Below are positions 26,426 to 34,585 of a stretch of DNA of 64,000 nucleotides, piece after piece. Made by a program: the position numbers and the translations under genes. Origin of the DNA: Bacteroidales bacterium (lineage in GTDB: Bacteria; Bacteroidota; Bacteroidia; Bacteroidales; GCA-2748055); assembly GCA_029210585.1 (NCBI GenBank), contig JARGFP010000003.1, positions 124,001-188,000 on the forward strand. Reading direction: 5' to 3'. The notes beneath the pieces were generated by a model. It did no database searches. It was not told the DNA's origin and saw nothing but the letters and a program-made list of their open reading frames with translations. Numbering within the stretch: the stretch's first letter is position 1; every line of letters begins with the position of its first letter.

Positions 26426-27430
26426 ATGCTTACAGAAGAAACATATTTTCGATTGATCAATTATGCCTCAAAAGCGCCTTCCTTGCATAATACCCAGCCC
26501 TGGAAATTCGGCAGGGAGGAGGATGCGATCCTGCTTTACCCCGATCTTTCCAGGTCACTACCGGTTGTTGATCCCGACAACCATGCATTGTTTATCAGCC
26601 TGGGTTGTACGCTCGAAAACCTGGTTGTAGCAGCGGGACATTACGGGTTTGATACCACAGTGGAGGTCCGCCGCGGGCGCATTGATGATCCGTTACGCGT
26701 GAAGCTGTCTCCGCTTCCGCCGCTTCCAGACGGAGCCCACGCGAAATATTCAGCATTATTTGCACAGATCAAACCACGGCAGGTGACGAAGGGTACCTAC
26801 AAAGAGGATACACTGGACCGGGATACTGCAGGAAAAATAAGGGAAATACCGGTAGAACCGGGGACAAATGTGCGCCTGATCCTTCCCGGTGAAGAAAGTG
26901 AAAAGCTGCTTCCACTGGTGGTTGAGGGCAGCGACCGCCAGTTTGGCAACAAGGCTTTTGTGCGTGAGCTTGTCGATTGGCTGAGATTCAACGAAAAAGA
27001 GGCCATAAAAAAGGGCGACGGCATCTGGAATGCGACCATGGGGTTGCCGGCAACCGGGAGGGCAATCGGCAGTTTTATCATGAAACGCCTGGTTACTCCG
27101 CGTTCAGAGGCCAAAAGGTGGAAGAAATTGTTCCGAAAATCTGCAGGGTTCGTTCTTTTTTCGGTGGCACAGCATGATCCGGAACACTGGATCAGGCTTG
27201 GAAGATCGTTCCAGCGGTTTGGACTGGAGACCACTGCCATGGGATTGAAACATGCACATATGAATATGCCGCTGGAGGAAGAACTTGTCAGGGAAAAAGT
27301 GTCCGGGGCATTCGACCTCGGGGAAATGATGCCCCTGCTGCTGTTGCGGATCGGTTATGCGGATCCTGGCCCGTATTCATTCAGGAGAAACCTGTATGAG
27401 ATGATAGCGCAGCAGCACGGGCAGGCTTAA
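26426..27430 (+). CDS. Acg-like nitroreductase family protein
   Basis: A 334-residue flavoprotein with INYASKAPSLHNTQPWKF near residue 11, SLGCTLENLVVAA near residue 70, and a second nitroreductase-like half ending with the RIGYADPGPYSFRR tail. This matches Acg (Rv2032)-type FMN proteins with duplicated half-domains. Catalytic activity in this group is uncertain; roles in stress or dormancy are proposed for Mycobacterium. The start follows the triple repeat by about 105 bases, so it could be controlled through it. Confidence 0.82.
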   Translation: MLTEETYFRLINYASKAPSLHNTQPWKFGREEDAILLYPDLSRSLPVVDPDNHALFISLGCTLENLVVAAGHYGFDTTVEVRRGRIDDPLRVKLSPLPPLPDGAHAKYSALFAQIKPRQVTKGTYKEDTLDRDTAGKIREIPVEPGTNVRLILPGEESEKLLPLVVEGSDRQFGNKAFVRELVDWLRFNEKEAIKKGDGIWNATMGLPATGRAIGSFIMKRLVTPRSEAKRWKKLFRKSAGFVLFSVAQHDPEHWIRLGRSFQRFGLETTAMGLKHAHMNMPLEEELVREKVSGAFDLGEMMPLLLLRIGYADPGPYSFRRNLYEMIAQQHGQA

Positions 27431-27517
27431 TATGGTGATCCACTGCCTGGCGTACCCTGAAATACTGCGTATCGATCGTGACCCGACATCATTCAGAAAA
27501 TCACATATTAACCACTA

Positions 27518-28387
27518 TTGCTGATGAAACCATTCATTATTACCCACAAACAGCTGTACAACATTTTAGCCGTTCTGATATTGTTTATAGTTTTAATTGC
27601 GCAACTCACATCATGTACAAACCTCAAGGATATGGAAAGAAATGCAAATCCCGGCAATCCAGCGGAACCGGGGCAGCCGGAACTGATCACTGCATCGGAA
27701 CTGCAGCAACTGCCTCCTCCTGTTGCCACATGGCTTGAAAGATCTGGAGTCGTTGGAACACCCCACGTTCACAGGGTATGGCTGTCGCAACAATCTGAAA
27801 TGCGGATGTCGCCTGGAAAGGAGCGCTGGAGCAGTGCAACTTCGGAACAGGTTTTCAATGCGGATGATCCTGCGTTCAGATGGCAGGTGAAAATGAAAAT
27901 GGGGCCTTTCAGCATCATTAAAGGAAAGGATGTTTTTGAGAATGGAAACGGAAAGATGAACATCCGTTTGTTCGGGCTGATTCCCATTGTCAATGAAGCA
28001 GGACCGAAAATCGATGAGGGATCCATCCAGCGTTTCCTGGGTGAGATTGCATGGTTTCCCCAGGCTGCACTGAAGCCTTATATCACGTGGGAACAGGTTG
28101 ATGCGAATACTGCAAAGGCGGTGATTGAAAGTCACGGAACCCGCGGGGAAGGTACTTTTTACTTCAACAACGAGGGGGATTTTGTCAGATTCGCAGCACT
28201 GAGATACAAAGGGAACGAGGCGGATGCGGAACGGAAGGAGTGGGTGATCACCGCAAATACCCATGCATCCTTCAGCGGCATCAGGGTGCCTTCAAAGCTG
28301 GAGGCTACCTGGAAGCTGGAAGAGGGGGACTGGACCTGGCTGAAGATGGAAATAACAGATGTGCTGTATAATGACTTTCATATTTGA
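27518..28387 (+). CDS. DUF6544/DUF6920-like protein with N-terminal membrane anchor
   Basis: A 289-residue protein: an N-terminal hydrophobic helix (ILAVLILFIVLIAQL) followed by SC in LTSCTN, possibly a lipobox. It also has LQQLPPPVATWLERSG, FNADDPAFRWQVKMKMGP and WFPQAALKPYITWEQVD, blocks I associate with the DUF6544/6920 group of Bacteroidota. Function unknown. It is convergent with the HExxH protein at 28413. Confidence 0.62.
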   Translation: MLMKPFIITHKQLYNILAVLILFIVLIAQLTSCTNLKDMERNANPGNPAEPGQPELITASELQQLPPPVATWLERSGVVGTPHVHRVWLSQQSEMRMSPGKERWSSATSEQVFNADDPAFRWQVKMKMGPFSIIKGKDVFENGNGKMNIRLFGLIPIVNEAGPKIDEGSIQRFLGEIAWFPQAALKPYITWEQVDANTAKAVIESHGTRGEGTFYFNNEGDFVRFAALRYKGNEADAERKEWVITANTHASFSGIRVPSKLEATWKLEEGDWTWLKMEITDVLYNDFHI

Positions 28388-28412
28388 CCAGGAACCAACC
28401 GGAGTCAGAAAT

Positions 28413-29480
28413 TTACCTGGATACCGCTGCCAGCAGATCTTCAAGGTAGACCTCGTCCTTCATAGCTGCGCTTTTCCATGATGGGTCAAGTTGGTCGAGC
28501 AGGAATGCCATGGCGGCACCGCTGTTATAGAAACGGTTGTCACCTCCACGCTCCCCGAGTGATCCAAGCTGCTGTTTACGTTCCATTTCCCAGTAAGGAT
28601 TTTTGTTTTTGAACGAATACTGGTCAGGATCCAGGTAAGCGGCTATATCATACGAAGCTGATTCTGCATATTTTGCAGACCCTTCCAGCCATTCGAGTTG
28701 CTTTTCTGTATGTATGATATCCTGATTGATTCCGGAACTGTTCCTGCGGTTGGTGCGCACCATCAGGAAGCTGTCCACAAACATTTCCATCTCAGCCTGG
28801 TTTTCTGCGTACAATGCCTTCTGCAGGTAGAATCCTTCCTTGTTCCATGATTCAATAAAGGCCTCGTTATCGTACGGGTAGTTTTTCAAAAACCGGTGTG
28901 ATCTATCGGCCTCCAAAAATTTCTCCTCATTACATATGCCCTGGTAGGCATGAAACATTTCGTGGACAATGCCCGCTATGTGCATCTCTTCTGAAACAGA
29001 AATCAGGAAGAACGGAAAGATCCGGCCGATAAAGGATGGCATTTCGCTTTTAATCCCATTGTACATTTCCCTGTTCATCTGCTGTTGCACACCCAGACTT
29101 CCTGCCCAGGTATCACCCAGTTTTACGGCAAATGCCTGGGGATTTTCAGCATTTTTCCTGTACCAATGGTCATCTTTGATGATATCCTGTGCGTCCAGGC
29201 AGGTGTCTTTTGCCAGGCCAAGGATAAACTCATACTGGTCGTTATACAGGACCAGCGGAATTCCTGTGGTATCAAACCCCGGCCAGATTTGTTCACCTGC
29301 TTGTTGCCTGAGATGATAGACAAATTCGGCTGCAGCAAGTTCACGATCATTCAGACAAGCATCTTCAACCGGGTTTTTGTATTTGGAGGTCTGGACCACA
29401 TTATACACCATTAATCCGGCAATGATTGTCACAACGAGCAGGAAGATTCCTGCAAAAAATTTAAAGAACTTGTTTTTCAT
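28413..29480 (-). CDS. Membrane-anchored HExxH protein, putative metallopeptidase
   Basis: A 355-residue protein with an N-terminal anchor (FFAGIFLLVVTIIAGLMVY). It contains GIVHEMFHAYQGIC, an HExxH zinc signature at about residue 173, and a later EWLEGSAKYAE about 90 residues downstream that could supply the glutamate ligand of a gluzincin. No family name is recognised. The catalytic Glu is present, so activity is plausible but unproved. Its upstream neighbour is the lactonase gene on the same strand, about 108 bases away. Confidence 0.65.
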   Translation of the reverse strand: MKNKFFKFFAGIFLLVVTIIAGLMVYNVVQTSKYKNPVEDACLNDRELAAAEFVYHLRQQAGEQIWPGFDTTGIPLVLYNDQYEFILGLAKDTCLDAQDIIKDDHWYRKNAENPQAFAVKLGDTWAGSLGVQQQMNREMYNGIKSEMPSFIGRIFPFFLISVSEEMHIAGIVHEMFHAYQGICNEEKFLEADRSHRFLKNYPYDNEAFIESWNKEGFYLQKALYAENQAEMEMFVDSFLMVRTNRRNSSGINQDIIHTEKQLEWLEGSAKYAESASYDIAAYLDPDQYSFKNKNPYWEMERKQQLGSLGERGGDNRFYNSGAAMAFLLDQLDPSWKSAAMKDEVYLEDLLAAVSR

Positions 29481-29588
29481 TTTGATATACTATTATTGGG
29501 TTGGACAAAGTTCCAGGCAGATTTTAATTGAAATTTTCTAAGCGGACCACTGAAATCCATACATATAATATGCCAAAATTCAATACAA

Positions 29589-30695
29589 TTAAAATTCAAT
29601 GCATACCGGTTTCGGGGCATTGATCTCATCCACGGGGGTGAGTTGCCCTGTTTTCCTGTTCCGCTTGAATGAAACGATGTTGTTGGAATCCTGGTTCGCC
29701 ACAACCAGGTACTGGTTACCCGGTGAAAGATTGAAGTTCCTGGGAGTCCTGCCGTTTACAGACTGGTGGCCTGCCGGGGAGAGTTCACCACTTTTTTTGT
29801 TTACCGAAAAAACCGCTATGCTGTTGTGCCCCCGGTTCGATGCATACACATATTTGCCGTCGGCAGAAACCATCACATGGGCACAGGTGTTTTTGCCCTC
29901 AAAATCCTCCGGAAGCGTTGAAAACGAAGGTCCCAGCCGGTACCCGCTTCCTTCTCGCTCCACCAGTGAAACAGTGCAGTCCAGCTCGTTTACCACGTAG
30001 ATCCACTTGCCATTTGGGTGAAAGTCGAGGTGCCGCGGTCCTGCACCCGGAGGCATGGCAAGCTTGTGCTGTGTGACAGGGATTAATTTTTGATTTGACC
30101 TGTCAATTTTTGAGATCCACAGGTCATCAGTACCCAGGTCGACGGCAATGACATTGTCATTCACCGGGTCGAACCATGCTGAATGTGCGTGGGGTCCTTT
30201 TTGTCTGCCGGTGATGCTGCTTCCTTCATGCTGCTGCAGGTCGAGAAGGTCTGAAAGCCCGCCTTGCCGGTTCATTTTCAGCAATGCCACATTCCCGCCG
30301 GTATAATTGGCGACGAGGACATCCCCTTCACTGTGCACCGTAATGAAACATGGATGTGCTCCACCGGATGTGGATTCACTGATGAACACCAGGGAGTCTT
30401 CCATGATCCTGTAGGATTTCACAAAGCCCACATCATCTTTTGAACTAACCTCGCTGATCGCCAGGAGGTATTGTCCGTCTGCAGACCTGGCCACAAAGGA
30501 GGGATTTGGCGTGACTGCCGCCAGTCCGGTTGAATCCAAAGTGCCGTCGTTGTGGAGCAGGTATTTGTAGATTCCCTGGCTCTCTTCCCCGGTATAGGTT
30601 CCGACGTAGAACGGTGTGCCCTGCTGTGCGGAGAGGCTGGTCATTGCGATACTTGCCATCGAAAATGCTATTATTTTATGTATATCAATTCTCAT
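29589..30695 (-). CDS. Exported lactonase-family (6-phosphogluconolactonase-type) beta-propeller
   Basis: From the start chosen at 30695 (MRIDIHKII..., giving a signal peptide ending SLSAQ) the protein is 368 residues. Family features: PFYVGTYTGEESQGIYKY, THSEGDVLVANYTGGNVALL-like blocks, GPHAHSAWFDP, GAGPRHLDFHPNGKWIYVVNE, and a final GNQYLVVANQDSNNIV. The seven-bladed fold is typical of YbhE/Pgl-like proteins. A signal peptide points to a periplasmic role on sugar lactones rather than the pentose phosphate pathway. The reading-frame extension to 30785 overlaps the upstream GH5-like gene end and lacks signal character. Confidence 0.85.
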   Translation of the reverse strand: MRIDIHKIIAFSMASIAMTSLSAQQGTPFYVGTYTGEESQGIYKYLLHNDGTLDSTGLAAVTPNPSFVARSADGQYLLAISEVSSKDDVGFVKSYRIMEDSLVFISESTSGGAHPCFITVHSEGDVLVANYTGGNVALLKMNRQGGLSDLLDLQQHEGSSITGRQKGPHAHSAWFDPVNDNVIAVDLGTDDLWISKIDRSNQKLIPVTQHKLAMPPGAGPRHLDFHPNGKWIYVVNELDCTVSLVEREGSGYRLGPSFSTLPEDFEGKNTCAHVMVSADGKYVYASNRGHNSIAVFSVNKKSGELSPAGHQSVNGRTPRNFNLSPGNQYLVVANQDSNNIVSFKRNRKTGQLTPVDEINAPKPVCIEF

Positions 30696-30726
30696 TGTTG
30701 AACAGTTCATGTGGTTCCCAAATATA

Positions 30727-33165
30727 CTATTTTTCCACCAGGTACCATGTGGCGGGCTGGGTGCCGGCCATGAAACTGATTGCATTTTTTCCTTCTTTCA
30801 CAACAAGGAGCGATGCAAGCCGCTTTCCTGAAGCATCCAGCGGGGTTATGGTGACTCCCCTGGTATTCTTCAGTCCGGAAAGTGTGATCTTCCCCACCAC
30901 GGGTTCGATCATAAAGGGCATTTCGCCCCAGGCTTCCAGGCTGGTTCTTGTATCATTCCACACGGCGTTGCTCAGGATCGAAGTGGAGGTTGCGGAAAGG
31001 AGCAGTTTGCGGGAAGTTTCAATGGTGTTACCATCCATGGAGGTCAGCAGCAGGGTGGCAAACCTGTTCTGAAGTGCAGCCAACAGGTTCCGGGTCCGTA
31101 CCTCCTTCATTTTTTCTGAAAAACCAATCAGCCCCTGGGTTGCGGGTGCGTCGATCACTACCAGGCCGTCGGTTTTGGAGCCAATCCCTGTGATTTCATT
31201 CTCTCCGGATTTCTTTTCACCAGGCTCCTTCGCACGCGGCTCCTTCGCTACCGGCTCGGTTGAACCAACTTTGTTCGTTCCAGGCTCGTCTGCGTTGCCA
31301 TAATACCACGTAAGTTGTCCTGTTTCGGAAATTACCTGCCCGGTGTCATTCAACGCCGGAAATTCATTTGCGCCGCCTTCAAAACTCCGGATTCTCGTCC
31401 TGTAGACGAGCGGTGTGGCGGGGGCAAGCCCCGGGGTAAAAAAGGGCATGGGAGCAGCATCGCTCCGGATGCCCTCCACCAGGTCGACAGGAGTGTAATT
31501 CCTGAACACCATGGTTGCTGCGGGTGTGAGATCTGCCCGGTGGAACATCAGGCCTGCAGCAGCCAGATTGGAAAGTTTGGCAGGATCATGCATGATGTCG
31601 AAATAGCGTGGGGTTTTCACTTTCCAGCGCGACGGATCATCATGTTCAAAAGTGTAGAAGTAGATTCCGTCCCAGTCCTGCAGCAGTGCATAGGCCCCCA
31701 GCACGGGAATTCCCTCGCTTGCGTATTCATTGGGATAGGGGTGATTCGTTTCAGAAACGGTATAGGGCTTCCCTTCCACGGCCGACCTGGCGAGCTGTGC
31801 CACCGTTGAGTGCCACGGGTCGTTGACCATGGGCGTATTCTCAATGGAGAAGGTATTTTTCCCGGTCTGCTCGTCCCTGTAATACCTGGGGTGCTGCCAG
31901 TAGACGTGCCCGTCCACGAAATCCAGTTTTGAAGTATTGGAGAGCAACGCGTACCCACTCTTCCAGTGGTTGTGGTCGCTGTTGGCTGCCACCCATTGGT
32001 TTACCTGTACAGAATCCTTCAGGAACCGGTACATCCCGGAATAGAATTTTCCTTCTGTTTCAATGATGAACCTGGCTTCAATTCCGAACCGTTCCGTACT
32101 GGCTCCCTGGAACTCCTCTGCGTTGAGCCGGGGCACGGGCTCATCTGCGCCTGTTCCTGCTTCCTTGCGGAGTGATGCAATCAGCCCTGGAGATGCATTT
32201 TCCCGCAGCCAGTCATTGTATTTCTTTGTCAGCTCCCGGGCATAGTATTCCGGAATATCGATCCAGGTACTGGTTTGGGTGGTATTGTGGGTTCCCTCCA
32301 GGTGGCCCCGGAACCAGGCTTCCACCAGGGAATTCTCATTGACGATCTCTACGAAGGCGAGCGCCGGTTCGTTGCGGTATGCATTCCCGGTATATGGATT
32401 CTCATGTGTAAGCAACTGCCATGCATACTCTTTTTGCAGGGCAATGATCCTGTCGTCGAAAAGCGTAACCGCCTTGGCGAGCCCGAGGTATTCATGGTAC
32501 GGGACCTCGTCGCCTTCCCTGAAATTTCGACCTACGTTGAGATTGAAGTTGGAATAGATGCCTGCTTTCTTCAGTTCGGCGACAAAATAATCCAGTTTGT
32601 CGAGCTGTCCCGGGTCCAGCGCCCGGGTGGTATTGGTATCTGCCATGAACACAGAACTCTCCGCACCCCAGTCGGAATCGAGGAAATGGAAGCGCACCGC
32701 GTTGATGCCCAGCGAGGCAAGCAGTTGTGCCACCCTGGGTGCAAGCGTTTTATCTGGGTAGCAGGAACCACCGGTGAGGTTCACGCCCCAGATCCTGAAA
32801 CGTTCCCCCCGGGGTGTGTAAAAATGCCCGTCGCTGATTTTGAGAAATCCTTCCTTCCCTGCCGGCTTGTCCAGCAAAAATGAGAGGTCAATCTCCCCTG
32901 ATGGAAGCTCTTCCCAGTCAGGCTGGAAGACAACGAGGGTATCCGCCGGAAGCCCCGCTTCGTCAAGTGCCTTTTTGTTGCCTGCATTGCTGCACCCATG
33001 GGTGATGGACATCGCCAGGAGGACCGCACTGGTTATTCGGATTGTTCGAAACAGTTGGATTGTTCGAAACAGTTGGATTGTCTGAAATGATCGGATCATC
33101 TGAAGCGGTTGCATTGTTAGCATCAACCGCATAGCTGTAATCTTACCTTGTGCCGGATATTTCAT
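30727..33165 (-). CDS. GH5/cellulase-like glycoside hydrolase lipoprotein
   Basis: A large exported hydrolase: RIWGVNLTGGSCYPDK and NAVRFHFLDSDWG (first strands), the acid/base Glu motif FVEIVNENS, and a later YTVSETNHPYPNEY as nucleophile strand, all fitting a GH5-type barrel. A C-terminal beta-sandwich and a repetitive KEPRAKEPGEK linker follow. The lipobox SITHGC lies far from the N-terminus, and the leader contains hexapeptide repeats (TIQLFR twice), so the true start is uncertain: candidates are 33165, 33132 or 33099. Likely acts on plant beta-glycans with the GH9 enzyme at 34586. Confidence 0.78.
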   Translation of the reverse strand: MKYPAQGKITAMRLMLTMQPLQMIRSFQTIQLFRTIQLFRTIRITSAVLLAMSITHGCSNAGNKKALDEAGLPADTLVVFQPDWEELPSGEIDLSFLLDKPAGKEGFLKISDGHFYTPRGERFRIWGVNLTGGSCYPDKTLAPRVAQLLASLGINAVRFHFLDSDWGAESSVFMADTNTTRALDPGQLDKLDYFVAELKKAGIYSNFNLNVGRNFREGDEVPYHEYLGLAKAVTLFDDRIIALQKEYAWQLLTHENPYTGNAYRNEPALAFVEIVNENSLVEAWFRGHLEGTHNTTQTSTWIDIPEYYARELTKKYNDWLRENASPGLIASLRKEAGTGADEPVPRLNAEEFQGASTERFGIEARFIIETEGKFYSGMYRFLKDSVQVNQWVAANSDHNHWKSGYALLSNTSKLDFVDGHVYWQHPRYYRDEQTGKNTFSIENTPMVNDPWHSTVAQLARSAVEGKPYTVSETNHPYPNEYASEGIPVLGAYALLQDWDGIYFYTFEHDDPSRWKVKTPRYFDIMHDPAKLSNLAAAGLMFHRADLTPAATMVFRNYTPVDLVEGIRSDAAPMPFFTPGLAPATPLVYRTRIRSFEGGANEFPALNDTGQVISETGQLTWYYGNADEPGTNKVGSTEPVAKEPRAKEPGEKKSGENEITGIGSKTDGLVVIDAPATQGLIGFSEKMKEVRTRNLLAALQNRFATLLLTSMDGNTIETSRKLLLSATSTSILSNAVWNDTRTSLEAWGEMPFMIEPVVGKITLSGLKNTRGVTITPLDASGKRLASLLVVKEGKNAISFMAGTQPATWYLVEK
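33041..33112 (-). repeat. 18-bp tandem repeat in the GH5-like leader
   Basis: Two exact copies of ATTGTTCGAAACAGTTGG (33041-33058, 33059-33076) are followed by two degenerate copies to 33112. On the minus strand they encode the hexapeptides MIRSFQ, TIQLFR, TIQLFR, TIRITS ahead of the lipoprotein helix, lengthening the basic n-region of the signal peptide. Confidence 0.85.
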
Positions 33166-33421
33166 AGTGAGTAGTTTTAGTACAACTAAGATACTGATTT
33201 TTATTATCATATGATGTTCGTGCAGATATGCATCAGGGGTGGTTGGGAGCAGGTCCCGGGCTAAGGATCAGTGCGGGTGCTGCGATGCTCTCGTGGAAGT
33301 GAACAGAAGCGCATTTCAGGTGTTTGATTCTGTATTATATTTGTGTGCCTGGCAGGATAAAGGTTTCCGGCAACAGGGCAGCTATTAAAAGTGTACGAAT
33401 GACAACAAGAAAGATTTATCC

Positions 33422-34531
33422 ATGAAAAACCTTTTCCCCATAATGATGGCCCTGGTATTCCTGGTGGTGCTGGTGGGTTCCAATATTTACCTGTCCCGCA
33501 GGGTCGCCTGGATCCTCTCTGCTGAAAGCAGGTGGTGGCTGCATGTGATATTTGCCGTGGTCCCGGTCCTCATGATGGCGGGCCTGTTTGGTTTCTCCAA
33601 TGCCACATCCGCACTGGGCTCCGTCCTCTACAGCCTGTCAGCATTCATTACCGGGTTTGTTTTATTCTTCCTGGTGTCGATGCTGGCCACCGAATTGGTG
33701 GCGCTCGCACTGAAGCCCGGTCCGGTATGGTTCGGCGTATTTGCATTGTCGCTTACCCTGGTGGTTGCATCGCTCGGGACCTGGAAGGCCTTCCGGGTGA
33801 AGCTTACCCACAAGGATATTGCCTTGTCTGAACTCACCAGTGAGGTCAGGGTCCTGCACTTATCTGACATTCACCTGGGCCATTTTCGCGGAGCATCATT
33901 TCTCCGGGAAATTGTCAGACTGGGGGCGTCGGCTGGTCCCGACATGGTGGTGATTACCGGTGACCTGTTCGATGGCAGGAAGCAATTGAGGCTGGAGACC
34001 CTTGCACCATTGCAGGAGTTCAATGTGCCTTTGTATTTCGTGGAAGGGAACCATGATGGCTATTCGGGGGTGCAGGAAATCAAAAAGTTACTGCGCGAGA
34101 CCGGTGTGCACGTGCTGGAGAATGAAGTGGTGACAGAAGGTCCGTTGCAACTGGTGGGACTGGATCACATGCGTGCCGACAATGACGCACCGGGGATGCA
34201 TGCCATGCAGAATGGGAAAACGATCAGGGAGGTGCTGTCCAGGCTGGAGGTGGATCCGGAACGTCCCTCTGTGCTGTTGCACCACAGTCCGGATGGCATT
34301 GAATACGCCAGCGCGAAAGGAATCGACCTGTATCTCGCCGGACATACCCATGGTGGGCAGCTGTTCCCGGTAACCTACATGAATGATTTGATTTTCAAGT
34401 ATAACCGGGGACTTTCAAGCTACAATGACACCCAGATCTTTGTTTCCATGGGAGCCGGCACCTTTGGTCCCCCGATGCGCATTGGCACCAAAAGTGAAAT
34501 TACAATGCTCAGGTTGGTTCCGGGGAACTGA
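33422..34531 (+). CDS. Membrane-anchored metallophosphoesterase
   Basis: A 369-residue protein with four N-terminal membrane helices (about 1-120), then a calcineurin-like domain with all dimetal motifs: HLSDIHLGHFR near residue 148, ITGDLFDG, EGNHDGYSG, LLHHSPDGI and LAGHTHGGQLFP. This matches YaeI/YkuE-type phosphodiesterases; possible substrates include UDP-diacylglucosamine-like lipids or cyclic nucleotides. Divergent from the GH5 gene, and 54 bases before the GH9 gene. Confidence 0.9.
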   Translation: MKNLFPIMMALVFLVVLVGSNIYLSRRVAWILSAESRWWLHVIFAVVPVLMMAGLFGFSNATSALGSVLYSLSAFITGFVLFFLVSMLATELVALALKPGPVWFGVFALSLTLVVASLGTWKAFRVKLTHKDIALSELTSEVRVLHLSDIHLGHFRGASFLREIVRLGASAGPDMVVITGDLFDGRKQLRLETLAPLQEFNVPLYFVEGNHDGYSGVQEIKKLLRETGVHVLENEVVTEGPLQLVGLDHMRADNDAPGMHAMQNGKTIREVLSRLEVDPERPSVLLHHSPDGIEYASAKGIDLYLAGHTHGGQLFPVTYMNDLIFKYNRGLSSYNDTQIFVSMGAGTFGPPMRIGTKSEITMLRLVPGN

Positions 34532-34585
34532 GCAAGTTGTTTTTTTTGCTATATTTCATGTTGTTTCAGACTAAACAACTACAAC

